From Certhia americana (lineage: Eukaryota; Chordata; Aves; Passeriformes; Certhiidae): a DNA stretch of 64,000 nucleotides. The notes under the pieces were generated by a model, which was given only the letters and a program-made list of their open reading frames with translations, was not told the origin of the DNA and did no database searches. Both the position numbers and the translations under genes were made by a program. Positions 37,601-48,393 of the stretch are shown in pieces (the first letter of the stretch is position 1; each line of letters begins with the position of its first letter). The stretch spans positions 13,388,809 to 13,452,808 of the forward strand of contig CM031864.1 of the NCBI GenBank assembly GCA_018697195.1, given 5' to 3'.

Positions 37601-40254
37601 AACCAAGGAGTTGGGATCCCAATCAATCATTCCTGGGGAGAGGTGGAGATTGGAAAGGGTCAAGGAGAGTTTTTCTCAAAGCATTCTAAGCACCTCAGCT
37701 AGCAATGGCTGTATTTCAGGGTTACCACTAGCAGTCTTGTATTGCTGTGCCAGAAGCACAGGGATATTCAGGAAAAGTGCTGAAAATATGCTGGGGCATC
37801 TCTGAGATCTGCCATCCAACCTACAGTTAAAAAAGGGAGACAAAAATAAGGTGTCATTTAGGACAAGAGATACCAGTATATCTTATAGATTTTGATACGT
37901 TGCTCCTAAACCCCTTGGTTTTGTAGGGAAAACAAAGTAGGTGAGGTGAAACAGACTTGTACAGAAAACCTACTGCTAAACCTGGCAAATCTGCAAGATA
38001 TGCAGGAACCTTCTTCCAGCTTTTGGGTCAATAGACATGTCAAGCAATGCATCTTTCTGCTTCACTGGAGGCCCAATTCTCTTCTTAAGAATGAGTTTTC
38101 AGACAGCAAAAGCTAAATACAGTCAGACATTGGGCACTTGGTAAGGAAGAAAATGTGGGCCCTCTGCTCCCTAAATTGCAAGAAAGCTTCTTTGTAACTG
38201 GAATGAATGGGCTGGTTTTTATCAGGTGGGAGGCTCTGCAAAATGATGACCTGTCAGCAAATTATTCATACACAGCTTCCATAGACTTGGAATAGCTCAA
38301 AATGATTCTTGAATATCTTGTCTGTGACAGTCAAGAACTTGAGTAAGGTACTTCTGGTCAGGATTTCTGGGTAAAATGACAGAATAGATTGAGGCCAATC
38401 TTGAGGATTTGACCTCAAAACACCTGAAATGAGGAATGATTTATTGGACAAGACTAGAGTGCCGAGTTTAGAGGAAGCTCTCACAAGAATATAATAGCAG
38501 TCAATTGCCATAAAGTCGGCTGGAATTATGTGAAAAGTAGATTGGTCTTTTTCAGTACAGTAAGCTTGAAAGAACTGAGTAAGAAAGGTTCAGAGATATT
38601 ATATTCTCTTATGTTGGATTCTTCGTGTGGTTTCAGATTTTTCTTTGGTAAGCTCAAAAATATCTGAAAATTTGAGGAAAAACTCATGAAACTGGACTAA
38701 GGTCACAAGTGGAATGAAACTAAGGCTTCCTAAAATTATTGGATTAGGACTTTGTACAGGGCATGCCCTCCTGTGAACTAATTGGGGACCAGACTGGAAT
38801 TCAAGAAAAAACATCAGTTAGATTAAGTGTCACAACATATGTCCTTTGGTGGTTTGAGAGATTCTTTGTGTTTTGGGGTTTTTTTTCCAGCACTCACTTC
38901 ATTTTACTTCACAGGTCAACAGACTTTCCAAATCATGTAAATGATACCATGCACTTTTTTCTTGTATTTGAAATACCCGAGTTATTGTGTACCTTTTGGC
39001 TTAGTGAAAGAATGAGAAAAGAGAACATTCAAAGGAGGATTTAGGAAATAGCTTGAGAAAATGAAGCATATGAATAATATTAACACAAAAGTGTTGTGTG
39101 GACCTTCTGACCTTTTTGAATGAGTGTTCTGTGTGCTACTTTCTGAGATTAGTTGACACTTTTACAGACCTTGTCAAAGAAAAAAAAGAAAGGATAAGAG
39201 TGGTGGGAGGGGGAAAGACAGCTCACTGGTTCCTACTGTAAAAAATACCATCCAATCCCTATGAGGTTACTTTTCTGGTCTCACTTCATAGAAATATTTC
39301 ACCAAAAAAAGGACAATTTCTCTTTGTGCTTCAAGCTGACTCCTGATGCCTCACATCAGATTTACCTAACTGTTTCATCCTGGGAGCAGTGAGATCAGAC
39401 CTGAGAGTTCATGTCAGCAGCAGCAGTCTCTCTGCCAGATGTGCCTAAGGGGCAAACAACAGAGTGTTTGCAAGCTTTCAGGGATTTGTTTTCCATATCT
39501 CAAAAGCATCCTGAGCAGCTGAGTAGCAACTCTACTAAAGTGTCCCACAGAACAATCAATCTAAATTGGAAAATATCGCATAACACAGCTTTATTCCCAC
39601 TGGTATTGCCCTCTGCCCCAGAATTCAAACTTAATTCGAGGAATACTTTGAGGAATAATAATTCAAAGGATTCTTCCATGCAAATATATTGAAGACGTAT
39701 TTATGAATCAGAAATGGTTGTGTCTGCCCTGGTTCTGTGCCTCGCAATCATCACTCCACCTCACAGCATCAGGCATTCTGGCTCAGGTGTCTGCATGCTT
39801 TATGAGCATGTCCTGCACTGTGTGCCTCAAGATAAGGTGTGCAGAAGGCAAAGAGCTGAACAAAAAATAAATGATTGTAAGTTCTGAAAACAGACATGAT
39901 GCCCCACCAGGAGTCTGCAATTCCCTTTACGCCAGTTAGGACTTGAAACTGATGGCAATTTCCTGCAGTTTGGTGTCTAAGCCACGCTACTCTTTTCGCA
40001 CAAAAACGTAATGAATAATGACGGGTAATGTTTAATTTTTCAAAATTCGAAGGGGCTCTTGCCTACCCCACAAGGCAGGTTTTATTCCTTGATTTGAAAC
40101 TAGGAGGTGGTGGTAGACTTCCCGTTTCTCGGGCAAGTCTCCCAGGTATTGGCTTACTGGGAATTGTCTCTCAGAATTTCTCTCCTATTAAAACTCTTTC
40201 ACTTTGTGTAAACAATTAAATTTTAATTAAGCTGTGTAAAAAAAAAAGGGGAAG
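34668..40254. other. Unique sequence with short low-complexity tracts, no gene seen
   Basis: An A/C tract lies at 35079-35119 (A runs broken by single C). T/G tracts are at 36811-36845 and 38869-38888, and a short TG-rich stretch is at 37062-37085. A perfect inverted repeat with 8-bp arms is at 36724-36750. The patch 39925-40212 has a raised CpG count and a strong hairpin (listed separately). No exon could be supported. Confidence 0.55.
40115..40140. repeat. Bulged 10-bp hairpin in a CpG-richer patch
   Basis: AGACTTCCCG at 40115-40124, a TTTCT loop at 40125-40129 and CGGGCAAGTCT at 40130-40140 pair over ten base pairs with a single bulged C at 40134. The hairpin sits in about 220 bp (39925-40140) holding at least eight CpG, well above the surroundings. 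About 55 bp downstream is CTATTAAAACTCTTTCACTTTG-type sequence, which resembles the polyadenylation/R region of an LTR. No matching second LTR or TG...CA ends could be established. Confidence 0.6.
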
Positions 40255-40261
40255 AGAGATT

Positions 40262-40345
40262 GACTCTATAGCCTGGTGGTTAGAGCAATCATGTGAGAAA
40301 GTAAAATTCAAGTCCTCCTTCATTTAATTATTTATACCAAATGGA
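40262..40345 (+). mobile_element. tRNA-derived SINE head fragment
   Basis: TAGCCTGGTGGTTAGAGCA at 40269-40287 matches the RNA polymerase III A box of tRNA-derived SINEs. ATTCAAGTCCT at 40306-40316 matches the B box (consensus GGTTCRANTCC) in degraded form. Box spacing is about 37 bases against about 44 in a tRNA, consistent with small deletions. The flanking words (GACTCTATAGCC..., ...GTCCTCCTTCA) resemble a SINE widespread in turtles and crocodilians. No cloverleaf can be folded and both GG of the B box are lost, so it is a relic, not a tRNA gene. Confidence 0.6.
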
Positions 40346-40562
40346 ATAATGTCAGCTGGAGGGAGTGGAAGATTTACCTTGGACTGTGTTTTTGTCTAAT
40401 GGCAACAGCAGGCTCTCAGGAGGGTGACAAACTGGACTTAAATCCCTTTGTCAGACTGAAACAGTCAGGGTAATGAACTTAATGAACTTGGGTCCACAGA
40501 AGCCACCTATTCTAAGTTTCAACTATTAAGCTGTTGACTGGGGTGGAGTGGGAGCTCTTCTG

Positions 40563-40563
<1 letters not shown>
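40346..40563. other. Short unique spacer
   Basis: This is sequence between the SINE fragment and the long T run. Nothing in it could be named. Confidence 0.5.

Positions 40564-40600
<37 letters not shown>
40564..40600. repeat. Uninterrupted 37-base poly-T
   Basis: All bases are T. It is the longest homopolymer in the window. If read on the minus strand it would be a poly-A tail, but no retroposed body could be recognised at 40601-40900, where such a body would lie. Length is likely to be polymorphic and prone to sequencing error. Confidence 0.95.
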
Positions 40601-40601
<1 letters not shown>

Positions 40602-43600
40602 TGTTAGTAGTGCCTGATGTTTTCAGGCTGTTATTGATTTACTTTGGCAGATATTCTTATAGCTAAGATAACTGAAAGAATGCTTTGATTTTGATGCGTG
40701 TGATGTTTGTTTGCTTTTAATGGTCCAGGAGGGCTCCACACCATCAGGACTTTACTGATTATGTGGCAATTTGATCAGCATATTTTCATTCAGGAACCAT
40801 CTAAGTGCAGAGAAAAGTGTAAACATGTTTGAGGTTAGCTAATGACAGTCTGGCCAGCAGGAAGTTTGCAGAGCAATGCTTTCCACCCATTGTTGATTTT
40901 ATATGTTATAACACAAGTGTGAACTCTAACAAATGTGACTTAGAAAATTTTGCACTTTGGGAAGTTAAATGCTTCCAGATGAGAAAGAAACAAAAAAGAC
41001 TTATAAAGATCTATTTTGGGCTTGGTTACTAACACTACAGTAATACATTAAACCCTTTGTGAATACAGAATCTGAAAAGGTTTTAACTTCCTTTTTGTGC
41101 TGAAAAGCATTGTAGGTAACTGTGTCACAAGCCTGAAATATGCAGCACCAGGCAGATTTGAAAAAGTACCAACTGAAAGTAATGCTGGCTGAGGTCTTTT
41201 TGGTAGTATGAGGATATAAAAAGTTTCTTTCACTGAATCACTTCTAACATTATGTTTTATGGTAAGAAAAGTTACTGCATTTTAGATCCTACTGAGAAAA
41301 CTATAAATGGTCCTTGGGAAATAGTCTTCATTTTAATTTGTCTAAGAGAAAAATGCTATATGACCTCAAGCTGCATTGACTTTTGACTTCCAGAGTATTT
41401 CTCCTCCCCCCCAAAAACCCTAGTTCACTCATTTTTGCCAATCACCATTTCATTTCTCAGCATACAAGACTGTATCATTGGGTCACCTGGCATTGTTATA
41501 GTAATGCATAACCCCAAGTGTTTGGGACTGTTACTCATATGACAATAGCTCTATTTATCTATTTAGCTATTTTTTTGCATTTTATGAAAACTGACATGAG
41601 AATTTTTTTGCATCAAGTATTCTGAGAAAAATAACTGTCAGCTATGCTTGCACTTATATCCTTCAGAAAATGTGTGTCCTTGAGATGGATAGCTACTCCT
41701 CTGACTTCCCCAAACCTCTTCAAGCTGATTCTTTCACTATCCATAATTCCACTTAGAGTATTTCATGCATAAGTTATCCCCATAATCTTTAAGGTAATCA
41801 ATGGACAGTTAGACTTAAAAAATTTAAAAAAAAATAGGAAAGGAGGAAGACTGTTAGTCCTACTCCATATGCTCAAAATTGATGATGTTTCTTGGGCCAG
41901 CACTATTAAAATTTTCAGCTTTAACTGTGGTGTCTCATTGTGAAGATTAAAGTCATAAGGAGAACTATTACCATAGCCAATAGTACTACAATGTAACTAA
42001 ATATCCCAGCATAAATCCACTTTGTTGACTTTTTAAGATCATCATTTCCAATGATGTCTCAGCTACTATACTTGGACTACCCACTTGTTTCTAGTAAAAC
42101 AAATGTATCCTTGTTGTATACCACAGAAGAAATTCTTGGAAATAAGCCACAACAGAATTGACCAACCTTATTTTATGAGATTTAGATTTTTAATGGCTTA
42201 TTTTCCTGCTAAAAACACCAAACCAAAATAAAACCCCAAAATAAACTACAAAAACCCACCACCAAAATAAGGAAAAAAAAAAAAACCCAAAGCAACTGTG
42301 AAAAATTGTGTTATAAAGAAGTAAATGAAGATGTAATACTGTAAGATTTGAAACAAAGGACTACAAACTCCTCCTTTGCCAAGGACTTTTTATGGTTCAG
42401 GCAGAACTGGACTAGGGAATGATGTGGGTAAAGGAGATCACAATGGCAGACTTGATATGCCTGGGAGAGATATTCCAACTGCAATAGATTCAGGAAAAGC
42501 GGTTGTTGGGAGTCCCTGTCATAGAGAAAGGATTTCCAAGAGCCGAAACCAAAGGACATGCTATTTTTCCTTGAAAAGCAAAAAACCCTGGACACCAGTG
42601 CTTGCAGTGGCTTCTAGTAGCTTCTACCTCATTAGAAAACCTAACCTAACCCTCAAATTAGAGTAGATCAAAAATACTTATATATTTTATTATTCATCTA
42701 GATTTACTGACATTGTAAATTATATTGTATGTTTGAATTGAAAACACACAATACATCTTCCTTTAAAAAGTAAAAGTTAAACAAAAAGTGAATTGATGCT
42801 TTTAGATGATTATTAGGCTATCCAGGAGATAGATAATTTATTTCGTTTAGAAGGCTTCTAGGGATACTGTATTAACCTAAGCTTTTAAAAGTAAAGGCTA
42901 AATGAGGGAACTGAAGAGACATTCTTCTTTGACCAAAGCAGAAATGTATATTGCATGTCAAACACCTGTGTATCAAAAGTCCTTAGAACGTTATCTTCAC
43001 AGGGAAGAAATGAACTGCTGATCTTAGGACTGTAAGTGCACAAGCTCACAAATCCCACCTGAACTAAACATAGTATTCTACCTTGTACTTTTACAACATT
43101 TTCCTATCCAGGATCAAAGAATGTTTTATAAGCTTTAATGATTGAAAAAAAGACAGGAAAGTGTAAATCAAAACTGGTCATATTTAGTTTATCTGTCTTC
43201 CCAAGACCTGCTTAAAAATAAGTGGCAGAGAAACCAACAAACAGAAAATCTTGAATGGCAATTTCCTGTCAACAGAGCGAATGATAATTGTCTGATACTG
43301 TCCATGCTGCACATCCTCATTGATATTCTGAAAGGTGAATAGTTTAAGAACATCACGGTCAAGTATAAATACAGCCTGGCATTGCATGAGCCAGGTAAGG
43401 GGTGTCAGACTCAACTAAAGCAACCTCAGATTTCCAGATGTTTGCATTCCTAGATGCACCTGCAAGTCCAGCTAAGCTTCATAGCAAGATTTACTATTTC
43501 ATATTTGATGGTCTTTTCTACTGAGGAAAACATGAGCCTTTTTCAAAGATCATAGTTGCAGTTTTGCAAGATTACACTTTGTACAACTGGAAGAGGTTGG

Positions 43601-46600
43601 GTATTCTGCAGTCTTTCTAGATCCATGTAACTGTAATGTGTGATAATGACAGTTAAATGAGCTTTTTGTAAGCAACCCTGTTAATGTGTTGGTAGTAATT
43701 AATATATTTTGAACTATGGGAGAGCAACAAAAATATATGGTGTATATGCAGTGAATTGTAATAGGAGATGTATTGAGACTGGTGAAACATTTATCTACAG
43801 AAAAGTAAAAAATCAATTAAGTTGTTTTAGAAGTAAAGATTTTTTTTCAAGGTTATTAAGATATATGTAAGCAATCGAACTATTGTTAATAATACATTCT
43901 AACATTATTTAGTGCTGTGCTTATGGTTCTAGCTAGTGAAATATTGTCTGGTGTGCAAAACTTAAACTGAACTAAGGTGCTCAGTTCCAAAAAGGAAAAT
44001 GTTTTGGGGTTTTTTTTATCATTTTGAGCAGCTACTGCTACTTGACAAACATTTCAATCCTTTCAGCTGAATTTTATGCTAAGGCAGACAATAAGGTCCT
44101 GACTTCTCTATATGCATACCTTTTTATAGGGTAGAAACTTCATCTCTCTCAGTCCACCTCCATTATGTCTGCAATTGATGAGAACTGCAGGAGCAGAAAA
44201 TACTACACACAGCTTATCCACAGGTGTATTTTCAGAGCAGATTACAAAAATTATGCATTTTATGCACCTGGATTAAAATCTCTTTCCAGGCAGGCACATG
44301 ACACTGGATGCATTTCAGAGCAAAAATATTGCCTAGTGTTTGCCTCCAGATCATTTAATTTGATAAAGTTGAGACAGCTGGTAAATTTGTTTGGAGATTC
44401 TGAAATAAAATTTTAATTTAGGCATGAGGTCTGAGTGATGTTAACTGCTTTCTCTGCTCAGTTCAGTAAGGACTAGCTTGATGTGGAACCCCAAATTTCC
44501 CTCCTTCCTCACTCCCTTTTTGCACCTATGAGGATGCAGACTCCTCACTTGCCTTCTGTCTAAGACTACAGTCAGTCTTGGTTTAAGTACTTTTTCTAGT
44601 GAATAATTTCTACATTAGTTGTTTTCTTTTTATAAGTCCATTGGGAAGCAGTATGCTTAAGGAAACATGTAGCTAAATCTGCCAGTTTGTTGATTTCTAG
44701 TTCCCCAGATGATTTGCAAAATCATCAAATGATGAGGCAGAGAGATTTTTATCCAGGAGGCCCACAACTTAGTTGCCTCTCTAACATTTTCTATTTCAGT
44801 TCTCACCAAGTCATCAGAACTGTTCTTTCCTTGACAGAACAAAAAGAGTCTCTTAACGCAGAAGTAATCTCACAATCTCTGCTAGATTGTCCTTAATATA
44901 CGTATTTACTAGTGAGCAAAATATTTATTTATTACTATGCTGTCATCTATTAGCAATTTTGCTGAATTCAATTACTTCCCCTGAAATAACACCAAGGCTT
45001 CCACTTTGTTCAGTTTTCAAGTGCATATTAATGTAAATCTGTGTCTAAGTACCAAAAATATTTATGGTAAAAATCCTTATGTTTCTTTTTAAAATAAATT
45101 TGCATTTTTTTGTAAAAAAGTTTAACAGGTGCTCATTTTATTAGTGTAATGTTTTTCATTAGCAAAATATTGACTTTGGTCCAAAGGGAGCAATGACACT
45201 GAATTTATGGGTGCTAAATCTGAGTCAAAACTTTCTCACAAGACTTATGCAGTGAAAGATATTTACTATTATTTTTAAAGTTCAATGAATGAAAAGTGAT
45301 TCAAAAAAAAAGGATTTCATTGTTATTGTCAATAGCTTAGTTTCTATTTCAGTAAAAAATCAGAAACTTTCAGACAACATTGAGCAATACCAGTCTCAGG
45401 CTTAGGAAAAAAGTTCGCTTCTGATTCTGTGCTATACCATTTTTTTAAAAATAAATGCTTAACAAAAGAGTTGATCACCATCACTCATTGCTGTTTTAGC
45501 TGTCTGATGCAATGAAAGTATTGAAAAGAAAAATGTATTAAGATTATTTCATTTAAAATTCTTTATTTAAGATTGTGTTGCAGTTCAAATTTATTAATTC
45601 CATCTGTTTCTGGACTCCATCACATAAAATTTTCACATTAGAAATACAGTGCTCACAAAGGATAGATATATTTATTCCCTTCTGTCTGAAAATTTTGTGA
45701 TATCTGCTGTAAATGTTACCTGCACAGCTTCTCAGAAGACAGGTTTTTGACATTACAACTCTCTGCTGTAGTTGGCATGAATGTGATCAAAGAGCAAACT
45801 GAACAGTCTTGAAACCTTCATGGAAATGGCCATCATGCAAAAATTTTGAAGAGCACTAATTTTAAATTTAATATTTACCAGTAGTAAAATTTTGAAACAA
45901 AAAGAAAAATGTGTATGTGATGGTTTAAATATCTTTGTGTGAATTTACATCAATTATTGATTTCTCTTTTCAAGCAGAGGAGTTTCACTTCACTTGCAAG
46001 ACAATGTGACTACACAGATAAATTTTGGAAAATAGCTAAGTAACCACAAGTAATACAATTTTTAAAAAATCAACTATACAAAAATTTATACAGTAATGTA
46101 ACTAATCTTCAAATAAATGAGGATAGTAGCACTCTTTCCGCTGGCATAAATATGAGACAAAATACTTAGAGTATTTTCACTAAGAGCGAAAGCTGAGTTA
46201 AACTCTAGTGGTGATATTTTTAACAAATAAAATAGAAAATACTTCTATTAGGTGTCAGAAGACCAGTCAAGGAAATAGAATTTTTTCTGTCATATAGAGC
46301 TTTCCAGAAAACAAAATAATTCAAGTAACTGGTATACACAACTTTTTCATAGACAGAAATTTACACATTAAGAGAAAAAGTCTGCCAAATGTTTTTGTGA
46401 AAAACTCAAACCCAGTATTATCAATCATTTCTAAGTTGCAGGAAAACTTCAAACCTTGGGATTTTTGCCCTGCCAAAGAAATTTTTCACAAAGATATATT
46501 CAGTGATTTAGAGAACTTGCATTTCCATTAGCTGTTAGGTTCCCAGACTTGTCAGTCTACCACCTTTCACAAATTACATTTGTGAATTAAAAACAAAAGC

Positions 46601-47420
46601 AATTCCTGCTCATTTCTTTTGCTGTCTGGAATACTATTATTAATTCCAGATATTATGCTGATTATTTGCATTACAGTAGTCAAAACAATGATGAGGTATT
46701 TCCCTTCAAAGATTGCATCTCATTCAAAACACATTCAACTCTTATGTTTTGAAGCATTTGCACAGACTTTTAACTATTAGAAGTTCATGCCTGGCAATAT
46801 TTTAGACAGTTGCATTCCAATGAAACTGCATAACCTGGAAATTCCAATACAACTGAATAATCTGTTATCTGCTGAAAACAGCTTAATTTTAATATGCTGC
46901 AGTTGACTTAAAGGTTAAGCAACCTCTTAAAAGAACGTGAACTTGTGAATTAGGGAGGTCTTATACTCTCAGGTGGTATTGTATTCACCACAAGAAGTAA
47001 CTGCTAATGAGCTCTCTAGCTATCAAAAGCTAGATGTAAAATATGTAAAATTTGAAACATCTAGTGTTTCTGAAAAAAAAAATACTCCATGAATTTGGTT
47101 TATTAGGTAAATTATAGTAGATCAAAGAAGGAAAAGGTAAAACCAGGTGTCAAAAGTTGAGAATGACCAAAAAATCTATTTTCTAATGTTATTTCATGGT
47201 TTACTCTTATTAAAGTGTTTGGTTAATGAAATTTGAAAATTGAGAATTACTTCTAAAATGTGTATGTTGGGTCAACATACATAAAAACCTCAGTATGATG
47301 CCTCAATGTGCCAAAGAACAGGCTCATTATGTAGGAACTAATTTAATCTTTATTTTTTTGGTCCAAATCAAGCTTAAGCTAAGTGGAGAGTCTTACTGAT
47401 TTAATTTGAAGTATTTAGGC
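40601..47420. other. Unique AT-rich sequence, no gene seen
   Basis: An A/C-rich tract at 42206-42292 is the reverse-complement counterpart of the T/G tracts seen elsewhere. GTTTTGGGG followed by T occurs at 44001-44018. Overlapping open frames on both strands at 42311-42666 reach 96 codons but match no family. No RNA gene or transposon was recognised. Confidence 0.6.
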
Positions 47421-47485
47421 AAAAAAAAAAAAAAAAACCAACAAAATAAAATAATAAAATAATAAAATAATAAAAAAAAACCCAA
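47421..47485. repeat. Poly-A with (AAAATAAT)n
   Basis: A run of about 18 A is followed by ACCAAC, then an 8-base unit AAAATAAT in about three and a half copies, then A9 and CCCAAC. Confidence 0.85.
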
Positions 47486-47864
47486 CAGAAACCACTTTCC
47501 TTTGAGAGTTCATCCCTGAGAGAAGGGGAAATGGGATTCTAATAAGAACCACAGAACATGCTCCAGCACACAGCACTAGAGAGCTGAATCACTGACAAGT
47601 ACAAGAGCAAACCTCCAAGGACAGACCACTTGTAGGAACAGAGAAATGTCTTACACCTGGGGCAGAGGGAGCACTGCTGCTCTGAATACTAAGGTAATTA
47701 TTTTGAGTCCCTAATTTTTCAAAGTACTAAAGGAATTACAGAATCTCAAAACTGTTCTACAAAGTATCTGGGCATGTGCAGAGCTTCTGCTTGATCCAGT
47801 GAGAATTAAGCAGGTGGCTGCATGGCCTCGAAGGAAAACTGGTGCTTAAAGACAGTTGAGTGCT
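47486..47864. other. Unique spacer, no gene seen
   Basis: No recognisable element lies between the A-rich repeat and the CR1 copy. Confidence 0.5.
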
Positions 47865-48393
47865 TAAATGGTTGGATGTGGCCTCACCTCAGGTCCCAGG
47901 GGCAGTTTTGGAGACCACAACAGAAGAAACGTAGAGTTACTAGAAAGCATGCAAAGGAGAGCTCTGAAGATGAACAACCTGGAGAGGAAGACACATGAGG
48001 AGGGGCTGAGGGCACTGGGTCTGTTCAGCCTGGAGGAGACTGAGGGCAGACCTCACTGCAGTCACAACTTCCCTGTGAGGGGAAGAGGAGTGACAGGCAC
48101 TGAGCTCTGCTCTCTGGTGACAGTGGCAGAACTCAGGGCAGTGGCCTGAAGCTGAGTCAGGGCAGGTTTAGGTTGGATATCAGGAGAAGTTTCTTTACCC
48201 AGAAGGTGGATGGGCACTGGCACAGCTCCCCAAGACATTGGGACAGCACCAACCTGCCAGAGTTCAAGGAGAATTTGGACAGTGTTCTCAGGAAAATAGT
48301 GTGACTCTTGGGGCTGTCCTTTCAGGGCCAGGAATTAGACTTTGGTGATACTTATGGGTCACCTTCGAACTCAGGAGATTCTTTGACTCTAAT
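47865..48393 (+). mobile_element. CR1 LINE 3' fragment, plus strand
   Basis: The copy starts in the last codons of ORF2. The frame 47868-48149 reads RNVELLESMQRRALKMNNLERKTHEEGLRALGLFSLEET, corresponding to the CR1 'vevLErvQRRAtklvkgLE-kseEErLreLGLFsLEkr' region. The 3' UTR follows: GGTTTAGGTTGGATATCAGG, AGAAGTTTCTTTACCCAGAA, then GGGCCAGGAATTAGACTTTG and a TCACCTTCGAACTCAGGAGA end with a worn ATTCTNTGA-like tail. It is about 530 bp, 5'-truncated and without an intact ORF. The 3' end resembles a different CR1 subfamily from the copy at 33.7 kb. Confidence 0.93.

Noticed and set aside
40269..40316. tRNA gene
   Set aside because: Only A- and B-box-like words are present, no cloverleaf arms pair, and the B box is degraded; SINE relic is the better reading.
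47868..48149. 93-codon frame as a gene
   Set aside because: It is the CR1 ORF2 end followed by 3' UTR.
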